NCBI RefSeq assembly: GCF_000170895.1
Contig: NZ_ABCS01000034.1
Location: forward strand, 1-64,000
Direction of reading: 5' to 3'
Length of the DNA stretch: 64,000 nt
Origin: Plesiocystis pacifica SIR-1
GTDB lineage: Bacteria; Myxococcota_A; Polyangia; Nannocystales; Nannocystaceae
The position numbers and the translations under genes were made by a program. Positions 41,532 to 51,166 of this stretch are shown here, in pieces (position 1 is the stretch's first letter; the number at the start of each line of letters is the position of its first letter). Under the pieces are notes generated by a model that worked only from the letters and a program-made list of their open reading frames with translations, was not told the origin of the DNA and made no database searches.

Positions 41532-44276
41532 TCAACCCGCGTCGCCGCTGCCAGCCTCGGAGCCAGCAGCTTCTGCGTCCTCCGCGTCTGCGCCGGGTGT
41601 CGCGGGGGCGGGCTCGGCGGGGAGCAGGTCGCGCGCCTCGAGCCAGACCTCGATGGCCTCGGCGATGCGGCGCGTCTCGGGGTCGGCGCGCTCGAGCTTG
41701 GTGCCGCGAAAGTCGCCGTGGGCGGCGAGGGCCAGCGCGCGCGCGCCCTCGCGGTCGTCCTGCTTCCAGCGCACCTGCGCGAGCAGGTAGCGGGTCTCGG
41801 CGCGGTCCCGGGGCAGGGTGTTGGCGTCCGCGGCCAGGCGCAGCTCGAGGGCGCGCTCGAGCTGCTTTTCGGCCTCGTCGAGGGAGCCGGCGGCCAGCTG
41901 GGCGCGGCCCAGGCTGTTGGCGATCAGCGCGATGGTCCCGCGCTGGTTGGCGTAGCCCGCCTCCCAGATGTCGAGGGCCGCGGTGTAGGACTCGACGGCG
42001 AGGGTGTGGGCCTTTTGGCGCTCGTAGACCAGGCCGAGGTTGTAGCGGGTCACGCCGATGTCCGAGTGCCCCGGGGGCAGGCTCTGCTGGCGCAGGTCGA
42101 GGGCGCGGCGGTGGTAGTTGAGGGCGTTGTCGTAGTCCTCGCGCTGGTAGTGATCCATGCCGAGGTTGTTGAGGATCAGCGCCAGGTCCGGGTGCCCCGG
42201 GGGCAGGCGCGACTCGTAGATCTGCAGCGCCTTGGTGAAGTACTCGATGGACTGATCTTGCTCTTGCTGCTTGGAGTAGACCGTGCCGATGTCCGACAGC
42301 AGCTTGGCCTCGGCGAGGCCGTCGTGGGCCTCGGTGAGGTCCGCGAACAGCTGCCCGAGCCGGCCCCAGCGCAGGGCCGCGTCGTAGTCCCGCTTGTGCT
42401 CGGTGTGCAGGAAGACCAGGCTCGAGGCGGCGCGCAGGGTCACGGGCTCGTGGGAGCGCCCGCCGAGGAAGAGCGCGTCCTCGAGGTGCTCCGCGGCCCG
42501 CTCGAGGTTGCCGAGCTTGAGGTCGAGCCAGCCGACCCAGTAGTGGGCCTCGGCGGTCAGCGGCTCGAAGCCCACGCGCTGGGCGTCGGCGAGCACGGCC
42601 TCGGCCTCGGCCCGGGCGCTCTCGTTGTCGCCGATGGAGTGGTGCGACTCGATGGCCACGATGCGCTGGCGCAGCTTGGTGACCTCGCTGTGGATCGCCG
42701 GGTCCGAGGGCAGGCGCACGCTCGACGCGAGCACCACCGGGTCGACGCAGTCGGTGATCGACGGCAGCTTGGCCACGGCGTTGAGGGCCAAGAGCACGCC
42801 GCCGGCGTCCTGGGTGCTCTCGAGCGCGGTGACCAGGGAGGTCAGCGCGACCTGGCGCTCGTCGAGGCAGATGCGCGCGAGCTCGGCCTGCTCGGAGCTC
42901 AGGGGCAGCGGCGGCTCGGGCAGGTCCATGGCCGCGCGCCGGTAGAGGTCCCGGGCGCCGGAGCCCAGCTCGCGCTCGAGGGCGCCGGTCAGGCAGACCT
43001 CGCCGCGGGTCGTCGCCCAGGCCGCGGCGTACTCGTCGAGGGAGGGGCCGGTCAGCTCCCACACGCTCTCGGCCGAGCGGTGCTCGGTGGCCAAGAGCGC
43101 GCCGCGGATGGTCTCGCGGGCGCGCTGGTTCCAGACCTCGTCGATGGTCCCGGCCTCGGCGGCGCACCGAGCCTCGCGCTCTTCGGTGGCCGCGGCGATC
43201 TCGGACCGGGCCGTCTCGCGCTTGTTCTCCACGCGCAGGTGGTTGGCGAACACGCCCAAGGCCGCGAGCGCGACGCTGCCCACGCCCGTCAGCAGCCAGC
43301 GGCGGCGCCGGGTCGGGTCCTGCTCGAGGGCGGCGAGCAGCTCGGCCATGCTCGGCCAGCGCTCGTCGGGCTCGTGGGCCAGGCCGCGCTCGACCACGGC
43401 GCGCAGCCAGGTCGGCACGTCGGCGCTGCGCGGCGGCTCGGCCAGCTGGTGCTTGGTCACGGACTCGACGATCTCGGCGAGGGTGTCGCCCTTGAAGGGC
43501 CGGGAGCCGTAGAGGGCCTCCCACAGCGTGACGCAAAAGGAGAACTGGTCCGAGCGCGCGTCCGTGGCCAGGCCCAGGTGCTGCTCCGGGGCCATGTAGG
43601 CCGGGGTGCCGAGCAGCGAGCCCGGGGTGGTCAGCTCGACGTTGAGGGCCGAGCGCGCCCGCGACAGCTCGATGCGCTCGCCGTGGTCGCTGGTCTCGAA
43701 CTCGGGCTCGTCGTCGGACTCGCCGTCCTCGTGGACCAGGCCAAAGTCCATGACGCGGACGCGGCCGTCGTTGCCGACCATGACGTTGTCGGGCTTGAAG
43801 TCGCGGTGGACGAGGTTGGCGTCGTGGGCCGCCGCGAGCCCTCGGCCAGCGGCGATGAACACCTCGAGGATCTCCGGGCGGGTGTGGCGTTGGGCTCGGA
43901 TCCAGTGCTTGAGGGTGACCCCCGCCACGAACTCCATGACGATGAACAGCTTCCCGCGGAACACCCCGAGCTCGTAGACCTGGACCACGTTGGGGTGGTT
44001 GAGCCGGGCCAGGCCCTGGGCCTCGCGGGTGAAGCGGGAGTTGTAGATGCCCAGATCCGCGTGCAGCAGCTTGATGGCGACCTTGCGCCCGAGGTGGTCG
44101 TCGTAGGCGGCGTAGACCTCCCCCATGCCGCCGGCGCCGATCTTGCGCAGGATCGAGAACTTGTCGAGCTTGCCGGCGACGTTTGGCAGGCTCTGCCCGT
44201 CGATGATGCCGGGCGTTGGCTGGGTTCCACGGGCCGTCGACGAGTCGATGGTGACCGTTGTCTCGAGGGAGCTCAT
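41532..44276 (-). CDS. Ser/Thr protein kinase with TPR region
   Basis: 914 residues. Kinase domain (about 40-335) complete: IGAGGMGEVYAA, VAIK K69, HRDFKPDN with D159, DFG 177-179, AYMAPEQ. One transmembrane helix (about 345-365, LLTGVGSVALAALGVFA). The rest is extracytoplasmic helical repeats, best seen from about 590: repeated blocks such as GLAEAKLLSDIGTVYSKQQE and PDLALILNNLGMDHYQREDY, typical TPRs. Acidic tail. It is divergent from the MAPEG gene. Downstream on the same strand, 26 bp away, is the haem/propeller gene. Confidence 0.95.
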   Translation of the reverse strand: MSSLETTVTIDSSTARGTQPTPGIIDGQSLPNVAGKLDKFSILRKIGAGGMGEVYAAYDDHLGRKVAIKLLHADLGIYNSRFTREAQGLARLNHPNVVQVYELGVFRGKLFIVMEFVAGVTLKHWIRAQRHTRPEILEVFIAAGRGLAAAHDANLVHRDFKPDNVMVGNDGRVRVMDFGLVHEDGESDDEPEFETSDHGERIELSRARSALNVELTTPGSLLGTPAYMAPEQHLGLATDARSDQFSFCVTLWEALYGSRPFKGDTLAEIVESVTKHQLAEPPRSADVPTWLRAVVERGLAHEPDERWPSMAELLAALEQDPTRRRRWLLTGVGSVALAALGVFANHLRVENKRETARSEIAAATEEREARCAAEAGTIDEVWNQRARETIRGALLATEHRSAESVWELTGPSLDEYAAAWATTRGEVCLTGALERELGSGARDLYRRAAMDLPEPPLPLSSEQAELARICLDERQVALTSLVTALESTQDAGGVLLALNAVAKLPSITDCVDPVVLASSVRLPSDPAIHSEVTKLRQRIVAIESHHSIGDNESARAEAEAVLADAQRVGFEPLTAEAHYWVGWLDLKLGNLERAAEHLEDALFLGGRSHEPVTLRAASSLVFLHTEHKRDYDAALRWGRLGQLFADLTEAHDGLAEAKLLSDIGTVYSKQQEQDQSIEYFTKALQIYESRLPPGHPDLALILNNLGMDHYQREDYDNALNYHRRALDLRQQSLPPGHSDIGVTRYNLGLVYERQKAHTLAVESYTAALDIWEAGYANQRGTIALIANSLGRAQLAAGSLDEAEKQLERALELRLAADANTLPRDRAETRYLLAQVRWKQDDREGARALALAAHGDFRGTKLERADPETRRIAEAIEVWLEARDLLPAEPAPATPGADAEDAEAAGSEAGSGDAG

Positions 44277-44542
44277 CGCCTCGTCAGGCCGGGTTTCCGG
44301 CGCAACTTCAGCCTAGGATACACGACCGGCGAGGGGGGATGGGCCCCCGCCTCGGAGGGCGCGTCCTGGCGCCTTTTGGCACTCCCGGCGCCCCTTGGCA
44401 GGGAGCGAGGGAGCTCGGCGGTGTGGGCGATGTGGGCGGACGGCGAGGTCAGGGGAACACTTGGGCCCTGGTGTTCGCCTCAGAGACTGTGAATCGTTCA
44501 CGACTGAGCTCGGAGCAGAAGCTGGTAGGCTCGGCGCGCGCC

Positions 44543-44962
44543 ATGCCCACGCTCGTCGCTGCTCCGCTCTACGCCGCCATCCTCGGCCTCCTCGTGATCG
44601 TTTTGGCCGCGGGGGTCATCCGCCTGCGCCGGAGCCGTAAGGTCTCCCTGGGGAGCGGCGGCGACGGGGAGCTGGAGGGGCGGATCCGGGCCCACGCCAA
44701 CCTCATCGAGTACGCCCCGATCACCCTCTTGCTGCTGGCCCTGTTCGAGGTCAACGACGGCAACGTCTACGTCGCCCACGCCGTCGGCGTGACCCTGGTC
44801 CTCGGGCGGGTGATCCACGCGTGGGCTCTGCCGCGCTACGGGACCAACCCCGCGGCCACCCAGGGCCGGGTGGCGGGCATGATCCTGACCTTCCTCGCGC
44901 TCGCGGCCGTGGCCATCGCCAACGTCGCGGTCGTGGTCCTCGGCATGGTCGGGGGCAGCTGA
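44543..44962 (+). CDS. MAPEG-family membrane protein
   Basis: 139 residues from ATG 44543. Four transmembrane helices are visible: YAAILGLLVIVLAAGVIRL, LIEYAPITLLLLALFEV, VGVTLVLGRVIHAWAL, and LTFLALAAVAIANVAVVVLG. The motif RIRAHANLIEYAPITLL is typical of MAPEG proteins (membrane-associated eicosanoid and glutathione metabolism). It likely has glutathione-related activity, but the substrate is unclear. It directly abuts the lipoprotein gene downstream (0 bp). Confidence 0.88.
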   Translation: MPTLVAAPLYAAILGLLVIVLAAGVIRLRRSRKVSLGSGGDGELEGRIRAHANLIEYAPITLLLLALFEVNDGNVYVAHAVGVTLVLGRVIHAWALPRYGTNPAATQGRVAGMILTFLALAAVAIANVAVVVLGMVGGS

Positions 44963-45547
44963 GTGCGCGGCCGGGTCTGGCTCGGCGCGTGCCTGGTGTT
45001 GGCGAGCTGTCGGCCCGCCGCCGACGCGCCGGCCGAGCCTGAAGCTGATCCTGATCCTGCGCCCGCGGTGCTCGTCGAGGCGCCGCCGTCGAAGGCGGCC
45101 AGCACCGGGAACGCGCCGGTCGAGCCCACGCGCGAGGCGATGTTCATCGGCGTCTACGAGGCCCTCCGCGACGGCGACTGGGCGGCCTTCGAAGCCTACG
45201 CGGGCGCGGACGTGACGGTCCGGCGCTCCAACAGCGTCGGCGAGGCCGCCGTCGAGATGGAGCTGGTGACCTCGAGCCAGACGCAGGCCTGGCTCGGGGA
45301 GGTCCGCGCGACCTGGGCCCCGAGCTGCGCAGAGGACCCCGTCGATCCTTGCCGCGGGCTCAACCCGCTGGCTCTGGGCGCGTACGCGGACGAGCTCAGG
45401 CTGACCTGTGCGCCGGGGAAGGGCTCGAGCGAGGGCTCGACCTGCTGCCGCCACGAGCCGATGTTGCTGCATAACACGCCCTACCTGGTCGCGCTGTGCT
45501 TCGACGCGGGGGGCCGGGTCGACTACGTCGAGCTCCTCGATGGGTGA
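44963..45547 (+). CDS. Lipoprotein of unknown function
   Basis: 194 residues from a GTG touching the MAPEG stop (TGAGTG). The lipobox is LVLASC near residue 16. A Pro/Ala/Glu-rich linker follows, then a globular domain (about 58-194) with six cysteines (APSCAEDPVDPC, LTCAPG, STCCRHEP, ALCFDAGG). No family is recognised. Translation is probably coupled to MAPEG. Confidence 0.75.
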   Translation: MRGRVWLGACLVLASCRPAADAPAEPEADPDPAPAVLVEAPPSKAASTGNAPVEPTREAMFIGVYEALRDGDWAAFEAYAGADVTVRRSNSVGEAAVEMELVTSSQTQAWLGEVRATWAPSCAEDPVDPCRGLNPLALGAYADELRLTCAPGKGSSEGSTCCRHEPMLLHNTPYLVALCFDAGGRVDYVELLDG

Positions 45548-45630
45548 GCCTGGGGGTGAGCCTGGGGTTGAGCGCTGGAAACATATCGATATGAGAACGC
45601 GCATTCGTCATAGCGCGACGCTGTGTCGCT

Positions 45631-46356
45631 ATGCGTCGTAAGCTCCGCGCCATGGGTCTCCGTTCACCCTGCCGAACCAGCTTCCCCGCCCCGCTCCTGC
45701 CCGCCCTCGTCCTCGGCTTTGGCCTGGGCTGCTTCTCGGATCCGGGGGGCGCGGACGAGGGAGACGAGGGCGACGAGACCGAGGCCTGCGCGGGGGTCAT
45801 CGACGAGTGCGGGGTCTGTGGCGGGCCCGGGGGTCCGTGCACGGGCTGCACCGTCGCCGGGTCCTCGAACTACGACCCCATGGCCGAGCTCAACGACGGG
45901 ACCTGCAGCTGCACGCCCGCGGGGGGCTCGATCGCCGACCAGAGCCAGCTCGAGTCGAACCTCGGCGGCGGGGGCATGGACGTGTGGCAGTCGTTCACGC
46001 CGGGCGTCGCGGGGGGCCTGGCGAGCTTGACCATCGAGACCGGCTCGCCCCTCGATCCGGAGCCGGCCACGGTGACCCTCGAGATCCTCGAGGGCGAGGG
46101 CCTCGGCGGGACGACGCTGACCAGCTTCGAGGCCGTGTTCCAGCCCGGCCTCGCGAGCTTGCAGACCTTCGAGCTCGCCGAGCCGGTGCCCCTGGCCGTG
46201 GGCGAGCGCTACACCTTCCGCATCGTCGTGCCCGAGCAGACCTCGGGCTACCTCAGCTACCAGGACGGCGATCCCTACCCCGAAGGGACCTCGTCCATCG
46301 ACGGGGATCGGGATCTGACCTTCCGCACCGAGATGGTCACGTGCGCCCCGGAGTAG
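45631..46356 (+). CDS. Lipoprotein with Cys/Asn-rich motif and beta-domain
   Basis: 241 residues. The lipobox is LVLGFGLGC. A Cys-rich stretch (IDECGVCGGPGGPCTGC) and the motif NYDPMAELNDGTC are common in secreted myxobacterial and marine-bacterial proteins. The C-terminal 140 residues are beta-rich (SFTPGVAGGLASLTIETGSP, RYTFRIVVPEQTSGYL), resembling an all-beta carbohydrate-binding or jelly-roll fold. Function unknown. Confidence 0.78.
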   Translation: MRRKLRAMGLRSPCRTSFPAPLLPALVLGFGLGCFSDPGGADEGDEGDETEACAGVIDECGVCGGPGGPCTGCTVAGSSNYDPMAELNDGTCSCTPAGGSIADQSQLESNLGGGGMDVWQSFTPGVAGGLASLTIETGSPLDPEPATVTLEILEGEGLGGTTLTSFEAVFQPGLASLQTFELAEPVPLAVGERYTFRIVVPEQTSGYLSYQDGDPYPEGTSSIDGDRDLTFRTEMVTCAPE

Positions 46357-46405
46357 GGGTGCGCAAAGTCCGCGCGAGCGCACGGACGCAGCAGCGCGAG
46401 AGGCG

Positions 46406-46435
46406 CTGAGCGGGTCTGAGCGGGTCTGAGCGGGT
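46406..46435 (+). repeat. Three tandem copies of a 10-bp unit
   Basis: CTGAGCGGGT is repeated exactly three times 70 bp upstream of the kinase-CNB gene. It is immediately preceded by an inverted repeat CAGCGC/GCGCTG. It is either a terminator remnant of the upstream gene or a set of direct binding sites near the kinase-CNB promoter. Confidence 0.55.
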
Positions 46436-46504
46436 CCTGGGGGCGCGCTGGAGCCACCCGTCCGTTTGGCCAGATTTGTTCGGAAATCCCGCGTCCGTGC
46501 GACA

Positions 46505-48148
46505 ATGGCCACCATGCGCGGCGGCGACACCCGGGACTTCGGCAGCGCGGCCAACGAGGTCGACGCCGTCCAGGCCCTGCTGGACACCGTGGTCCCCGAC
46601 CGCAGCCAGCGGATCCGCATCGAGGGCGAGGTCGCCCGGGGCGGGATGGCGAGCATCCTCGCGGCCATCGACGGGGCGCTCCAGCGCCGGGTGGCCATCA
46701 AGGTCCTGCGCCCGGGCAACGAGCACTCGATGCTGGCGGTCCGCAGCTTCATCCGCGAGGCCCAGATCACCGGTCAGCTCGACCACCCGAACATCGTCCC
46801 GGTCCACGAGCTCGGGGTCAACGGCGACGGCCGGCTGTTCTTCATGATGAAGCTGGTCGAGGGGCGGACCTTCGCCGCGCTCATCGACGCCCTGCGGGCG
46901 ACCCACGACCGCTTCGGATCCGACGGCCTGCCCGTGGCCACGGCCGTCGAGCACGACGACCTGCTGCGCCTGCTCGACGTGTTCGCCAAGGTCCTCGACG
47001 CCGTCGCCTTCGCCCACAGCCGCGGCGTGATCCACCTCGACCTCAAGCCCGAGAACGTCATGGTCGGCGACTACGGGCAGGTCTACCTGATGGACTGGGG
47101 CATCGCGAAGGTGCTCCCGCCCCCGGCCGGGCTCAACCCCTACGAGCTGTCGCGCCGGGTCAAGGACACGCTCCCGCTGTCGGCCGCGCGGGAGACCGTG
47201 ATCATGGGGACGCCGGCCTACATGAGCCCGGAGCAGGCCCGCGGCGAGCACCGCTCCATCGACGAGCGCACCGACGTGTTCGCCCTCGGGGCCATGCTGT
47301 TCGAGATCCTCACCGGGCACCCGCCCTACCGGGGCACGAGCGCCGTCGAGGTGCTGATGCAGGCCGAGGAGGGGGGCGCGAGCTTGCCCGACGACCTGCC
47401 GGTGCCTCGAGAGCTGCGCCGCATCCTCGCCAAGGCCATGGCCGTCGAGCCCCGCGATCGCTACCTCAAGGTCGAGGAGCTGCAGCGCGACGTCCAGCGC
47501 TTTCGCCGGGGCGGCGGCGACTTCCCCCGGCAAAAGTACGCCCCGGGCGACTGGATCATCCGCGAGGACGAGGTCGGGGACGCGGCCTACATCATCCTCA
47601 CCGGCAGCTGCGAGGTGTTCAAGAGCATCGACGGGCGCTGGGAGTCGCTGCGCAAGCTGCACGCCGGCGAGGTCTTCGGCGAGACCGCGATCTTGGCCTC
47701 GACCCCGCGCACGGCGAGCGTGGTCGCGCTGACCGAGGTCACCTGCGTGGTCGTGACGCGGGAGGTGCTCGAGAGTGAGGTCGACGCCATGAAGCCGTGG
47801 ATGGGCGCGTTCATCCGCGCCCTCGCCCAGCGCTTCTCCGAGGGCGAGGAGAAGCGGCGGATGGTAGCCATGGGGGTCGGCATCGAGCGCAGCGCCCACG
47901 ACATCGCCAACTCGGCGATGATGATCCTCGGCAGCTGGGGCAAGTGGGATCGGGATCTGGGCTCGACCATGGGCCTGGGTCGCCTGGTCGGCGCGGTCAA
48001 GTCGAGCCTGGGCTCGAGCCAGGACCAGATCATCGCCGGCCTCGCCCAGTACGAGCGGTTCTTCGTCCTCGACGACGAGCACGACACGGTGTCCCTGCGC
48101 GACGCCCGAGGCCTGCGCAAGGCCCTCGGCGAGCACCTGCGCTTTTGA
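46505..48148 (+). CDS. Ser/Thr protein kinase fused to a cyclic-nucleotide-binding domain
   Basis: 547 residues from ATG 46505 (ATG 46514 possible). Kinase domain about 38-330: GEVARGGMASILAA, K66 in VAIK, HLDLKPEN (D179, with L178 instead of Arg), DWG 197-199, TPAYMSPEQ. Then a cNMP-binding domain about 345-430: YAPGDWIIREDEVGDAAYII, the GEVFGETAILASTPRTASVV phosphate-binding cassette with conserved Glu and Arg. The last 110 residues are helical and unknown. There is no membrane helix. Such a layout is PKG-like: the nucleotide could control the kinase, but this is inference. Confidence 0.9.
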   Translation: MATMRGGDTRDFGSAANEVDAVQALLDTVVPDRSQRIRIEGEVARGGMASILAAIDGALQRRVAIKVLRPGNEHSMLAVRSFIREAQITGQLDHPNIVPVHELGVNGDGRLFFMMKLVEGRTFAALIDALRATHDRFGSDGLPVATAVEHDDLLRLLDVFAKVLDAVAFAHSRGVIHLDLKPENVMVGDYGQVYLMDWGIAKVLPPPAGLNPYELSRRVKDTLPLSAARETVIMGTPAYMSPEQARGEHRSIDERTDVFALGAMLFEILTGHPPYRGTSAVEVLMQAEEGGASLPDDLPVPRELRRILAKAMAVEPRDRYLKVEELQRDVQRFRRGGGDFPRQKYAPGDWIIREDEVGDAAYIILTGSCEVFKSIDGRWESLRKLHAGEVFGETAILASTPRTASVVALTEVTCVVVTREVLESEVDAMKPWMGAFIRALAQRFSEGEEKRRMVAMGVGIERSAHDIANSAMMILGSWGKWDRDLGSTMGLGRLVGAVKSSLGSSQDQIIAGLAQYERFFVLDDEHDTVSLRDARGLRKALGEHLRF

Positions 48149-48265
48149 TCGCGCCCCAACCCCGACTCGAAGAGCGGGCGCTTTCGCGGGTCCGGGGGGC
48201 GTTTGGGCGCACCCACGCCACGTTGGGGGCTTGTGTTTTTGGAGCCAGAGCGCCAAAACCAAGGG

Positions 48266-50383
48266 GTGAGTACGGCGTCGCACGACAACCCGTTGGTCAC
48301 CGAGACCTTCCGCATCCCCTTCGACGCCATCACGGCGGCGCACGTCGAGCCCGCGGTCGACGAGCTCCTCGCGCAGGCGCAGGCGCAGGTCGAGGCCATC
48401 GCCGCGACCCCCGAGGGCGGGACCCGCGACCGGGCCAACACCCTCGACGCCTTCGAAGAGCTCGGCCGCGGCCTCGAGTGGGCCGTCGGCGTGGTCGCGC
48501 ACCTCGAGTCGGTGATGACCAACGACGAGCTGCGCGGGGCCTACGAGGCCATCCAGCCCAAGGTCAGCGCCTTCTCGTCCTCGGTCTACCAGCACGCCGG
48601 GCTCTACGCGGCGCTGCGCGACTACGCGGCCACGGACGAGGCCAAGGCCCTGCCGGACACGGACCCGACGGCGGCGCGGCTGCTGACCCGGCTGCTCGAC
48701 GCCTTCAAGCGCAACGGGGCCGAGCTCGACGAGGCGGGCAAGGAGCGCCTCGCGGCCATCGCCCTCGAGCTGACCCAGACCACGACCAAGTTCTCGCAAA
48801 ACGCCCTCGACGCGACCAACGCCTTCGAGCTGGTGATCGCGCCCGAGGACGAGGCCAAGCTCGCCGGGCTGCCCGAGAGCGCGATCGCGGCGGCCCGGGC
48901 CTCGGCGGAGCAAAAGGGCGTCGAGGGCTGGCGCTTCACCCTGCAGGCGCCCTCGTGGATCCCGATCTTGACCTACATGGACGACCGGGCGATCCGCGAG
49001 CAGGTCTGGCGGGCCTACACCCGCCGGGCGAGCGCGGACGAGTTCGACAACCGCGGGCACATCGAGACGATCCTGCGCCTGCGCGAGGAGCGGGCGCAGC
49101 TGCTCGGCTACGCCAACTTCGCTGATCTGGTCCTCGAGGACCGCATGGCCAAGCGGGGCGAGTCGGCGCGGGACTTCGTCCGCGATCTCCAGGCCAAGAC
49201 CGAGCCCTTCTTCGCCCGCGAGAGCGAGGAGCTGCGCGCCTTCGTGGCCGAGCGCGACCCCTCCGTGGGCGAGCTGCAGCCCTGGGACGTGGGCTACTGG
49301 GCCGAGCGCCAGCGCAGGGCGCTCTACGACTTCGACGACGAGGCCCTGCGCCCCTACTTCGCGCTCGAGTCCGTGCTCGCGGGCATGTTCGAGCTGGTCC
49401 AGCGCCTCTACGGCATCGAGGTCGAGACCACCGACGAGCTGCCGACCTGGCACCCGGACGTGCGCACTTACGAGATCTTTGACGGTGAGGGCGAGGCGCG
49501 GCGCAGCCTCGGCTGCTTCTACGCCGACTTCCACCCCCGCGAGAGCAAGCGCGGCGGGGCGTGGATGAACGCGCTGATGACCGGGCTTCCGCCCAACGCC
49601 GACGGCAGCGGCGGCGAGCGTCACCTCGGGCTGATGTGCGGCAACCTGACCAAGCCCGTGGACGGCAAGCCGGCCCTGCTCACCCACCGCGAGGTCGAGA
49701 CCATCTTCCACGAGTTCGGCCACCTGCTCCACCACATGCTCTCGGAGGTCGAGATCCGCAGCCTGGCCGGGACCAACGTGGCCTGGGACTTCGTCGAGCT
49801 GCCCTCGCAGATCATGGAGAACTGGTGCTGGGAGCGGGCCTCCCTCGACCTGTTCGCGCGCCACTGGGAGACCGGCGAGCCCATCCCGGACGATCTCTTC
49901 GACAAGATGATCCGGGCCAAGAACTTCCGCAGCGCCAGCGCGCAGATGCGCCAGCTGGGCTTCGCCACCGTCGACCTGGCCCTGCACCTCGAGTACGCGG
50001 CCAAGCTCGGCGACGACAGCGGCGAGCGGCCGTCCTTGCTGGACTACGCCCGCGAGGTCGCCGACCCCTTCAGCCTCGCCGACTTGCCCGAGGACTACGC
50101 GATGATCTGCGCCTTCAGCCACCTGTTCGCGGGCGCCGTGGCCTACGCCTCGGGCTACTACAGCTACAAGTGGGCCGAGGTCCTCGACGCCGACGCCTTC
50201 GGGCTGTTCAAGGAGAAGGGGGTCTTCGACCGCGAGACCGGCACGCGCTTTCGCCGGGAGATCCTGGCCCGGGGCAACAGCCGCGATCCCGCCGAGCTCT
50301 ACCGGGCCTTCCGCGGCCGCGACCCCGAGCTCGACGCTTTGCTCGCGCGCGAAGGTCTGCTGCCTAGCCAGGGGGCGGCGTGA
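48266..50383 (+). CDS. prlC: M3-family oligopeptidase (oligopeptidase A-like)
   Basis: 705 residues from GTG 48266 (AAGGGG just upstream). Zinc motif HEFGH near residue 483 in ETIFHEFGHLLHHM, with the third ligand about 25 residues on. The FDITAAHVEPAVDELL-like N-terminus and the WMNALMTGLPPNAD segment are typical of the thimet/oligopeptidase A family. It is a cytoplasmic metallopeptidase clearing short peptides. The stop overlaps the next start by 4 bp (GTGA), so it is co-translated with the C26 hydrolase. Confidence 0.93.
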   Translation: MSTASHDNPLVTETFRIPFDAITAAHVEPAVDELLAQAQAQVEAIAATPEGGTRDRANTLDAFEELGRGLEWAVGVVAHLESVMTNDELRGAYEAIQPKVSAFSSSVYQHAGLYAALRDYAATDEAKALPDTDPTAARLLTRLLDAFKRNGAELDEAGKERLAAIALELTQTTTKFSQNALDATNAFELVIAPEDEAKLAGLPESAIAAARASAEQKGVEGWRFTLQAPSWIPILTYMDDRAIREQVWRAYTRRASADEFDNRGHIETILRLREERAQLLGYANFADLVLEDRMAKRGESARDFVRDLQAKTEPFFARESEELRAFVAERDPSVGELQPWDVGYWAERQRRALYDFDDEALRPYFALESVLAGMFELVQRLYGIEVETTDELPTWHPDVRTYEIFDGEGEARRSLGCFYADFHPRESKRGGAWMNALMTGLPPNADGSGGERHLGLMCGNLTKPVDGKPALLTHREVETIFHEFGHLLHHMLSEVEIRSLAGTNVAWDFVELPSQIMENWCWERASLDLFARHWETGEPIPDDLFDKMIRAKNFRSASAQMRQLGFATVDLALHLEYAAKLGDDSGERPSLLDYAREVADPFSLADLPEDYAMICAFSHLFAGAVAYASGYYSYKWAEVLDADAFGLFKEKGVFDRETGTRFRREILARGNSRDPAELYRAFRGRDPELDALLAREGLLPSQGAA

Positions 50384-51159
50384 GCGAGCCGAAGCTGCAC
50401 CAACGCCCGCGCATCGGCATCCCGGCCTGCCTGATGCACGAGGACCCCGAGCGCCCGCTGTTCAAGGGCAAGGCGCTGCAGTACACCGAGAAGAAGATGG
50501 CCCTGGCGGTGTGGCGCGCGGGCGGCCTGCCCGTGCAGATCCTCGACCTCGACGAGCGCGACGCCGTCGAGGAGGCCGTGGCGAGCTGCGACGGCCTGCT
50601 CCTCCAAGGCGGCGCCGACGTGCACCCGGGCCACTACGGCGAGGAGGCCCTGCGCCCCGAGTGGAACGGCGACGCGGTCCGTGACCGCTTCGAGTTCTCC
50701 GCCCTGGAGCTGGCCCTGGCCCACAAAAAGCCCGTGTTCGGGGTGTGCCGCGGCGCCCAGGTGATCAACGTGGGCCTGGGCGGGAGCCTCTACCAGGACA
50801 TCAATACGCAGGTCGAGGGCAGCTTGGTGCACCGCGACTGGCACCGCTACGAGGTCATCGAGCACGGCGTGCGCCTCGAGTCGGACTCGTGGGTGGCGCG
50901 GGCCTGGGACAGCGAGGAGCTGCTCACCAACACCATCCACCACCAGGCGGTGAAGCAGCCCGGAGAGGGCCTGCGGGTCGTCGCGCGGGCGCCCGACGGG
51001 ATCATCGAGGCGGTCGAGTCGATCACCGACGAGCGCTGGATCGTCGGCGTGCAGTGGCACCCCGAGTGGCTCGACGGATCCGAGGTCGGCGGGCCGCACC
51101 GCAGCCCCGGGCGCATGGCCTTCGAGGCCTACCTGGGCGTGTGCAACGAGCGTCGGTGA
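50380..51159 (+). CDS. Gamma-glutamyl hydrolase-type class I glutamine amidotransferase-like protein (C26)
   Basis: 259 residues, GTG start. Class I amidotransferase fold with nucleophile C122 in VFGVCRGAQVINV, and the His/Glu pair in QWHPEWLDG (about 226-228). The GLLLQGGADVHPGHYG segment is typical of gamma-glutamyl-GABA hydrolases (PuuD-like). It likely removes gamma-glutamyl groups from small amines or peptides. Together with M3 peptidase it forms a peptide/glutamyl breakdown unit. Confidence 0.9.
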   Translation: MSEPKLHQRPRIGIPACLMHEDPERPLFKGKALQYTEKKMALAVWRAGGLPVQILDLDERDAVEEAVASCDGLLLQGGADVHPGHYGEEALRPEWNGDAVRDRFEFSALELALAHKKPVFGVCRGAQVINVGLGGSLYQDINTQVEGSLVHRDWHRYEVIEHGVRLESDSWVARAWDSEELLTNTIHHQAVKQPGEGLRVVARAPDGIIEAVESITDERWIVGVQWHPEWLDGSEVGGPHRSPGRMAFEAYLGVCNERR

Positions 51160-51166
51160 GCGCCGG

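Noticed and set aside
39085..43536. A single 1,483-residue minus-strand frame
   Set aside because: Its first 677 residues are Arg/Pro-rich shadow of the kinase-TPR gene; the real gene begins at ATG 41505 with a signal peptide and lipobox.
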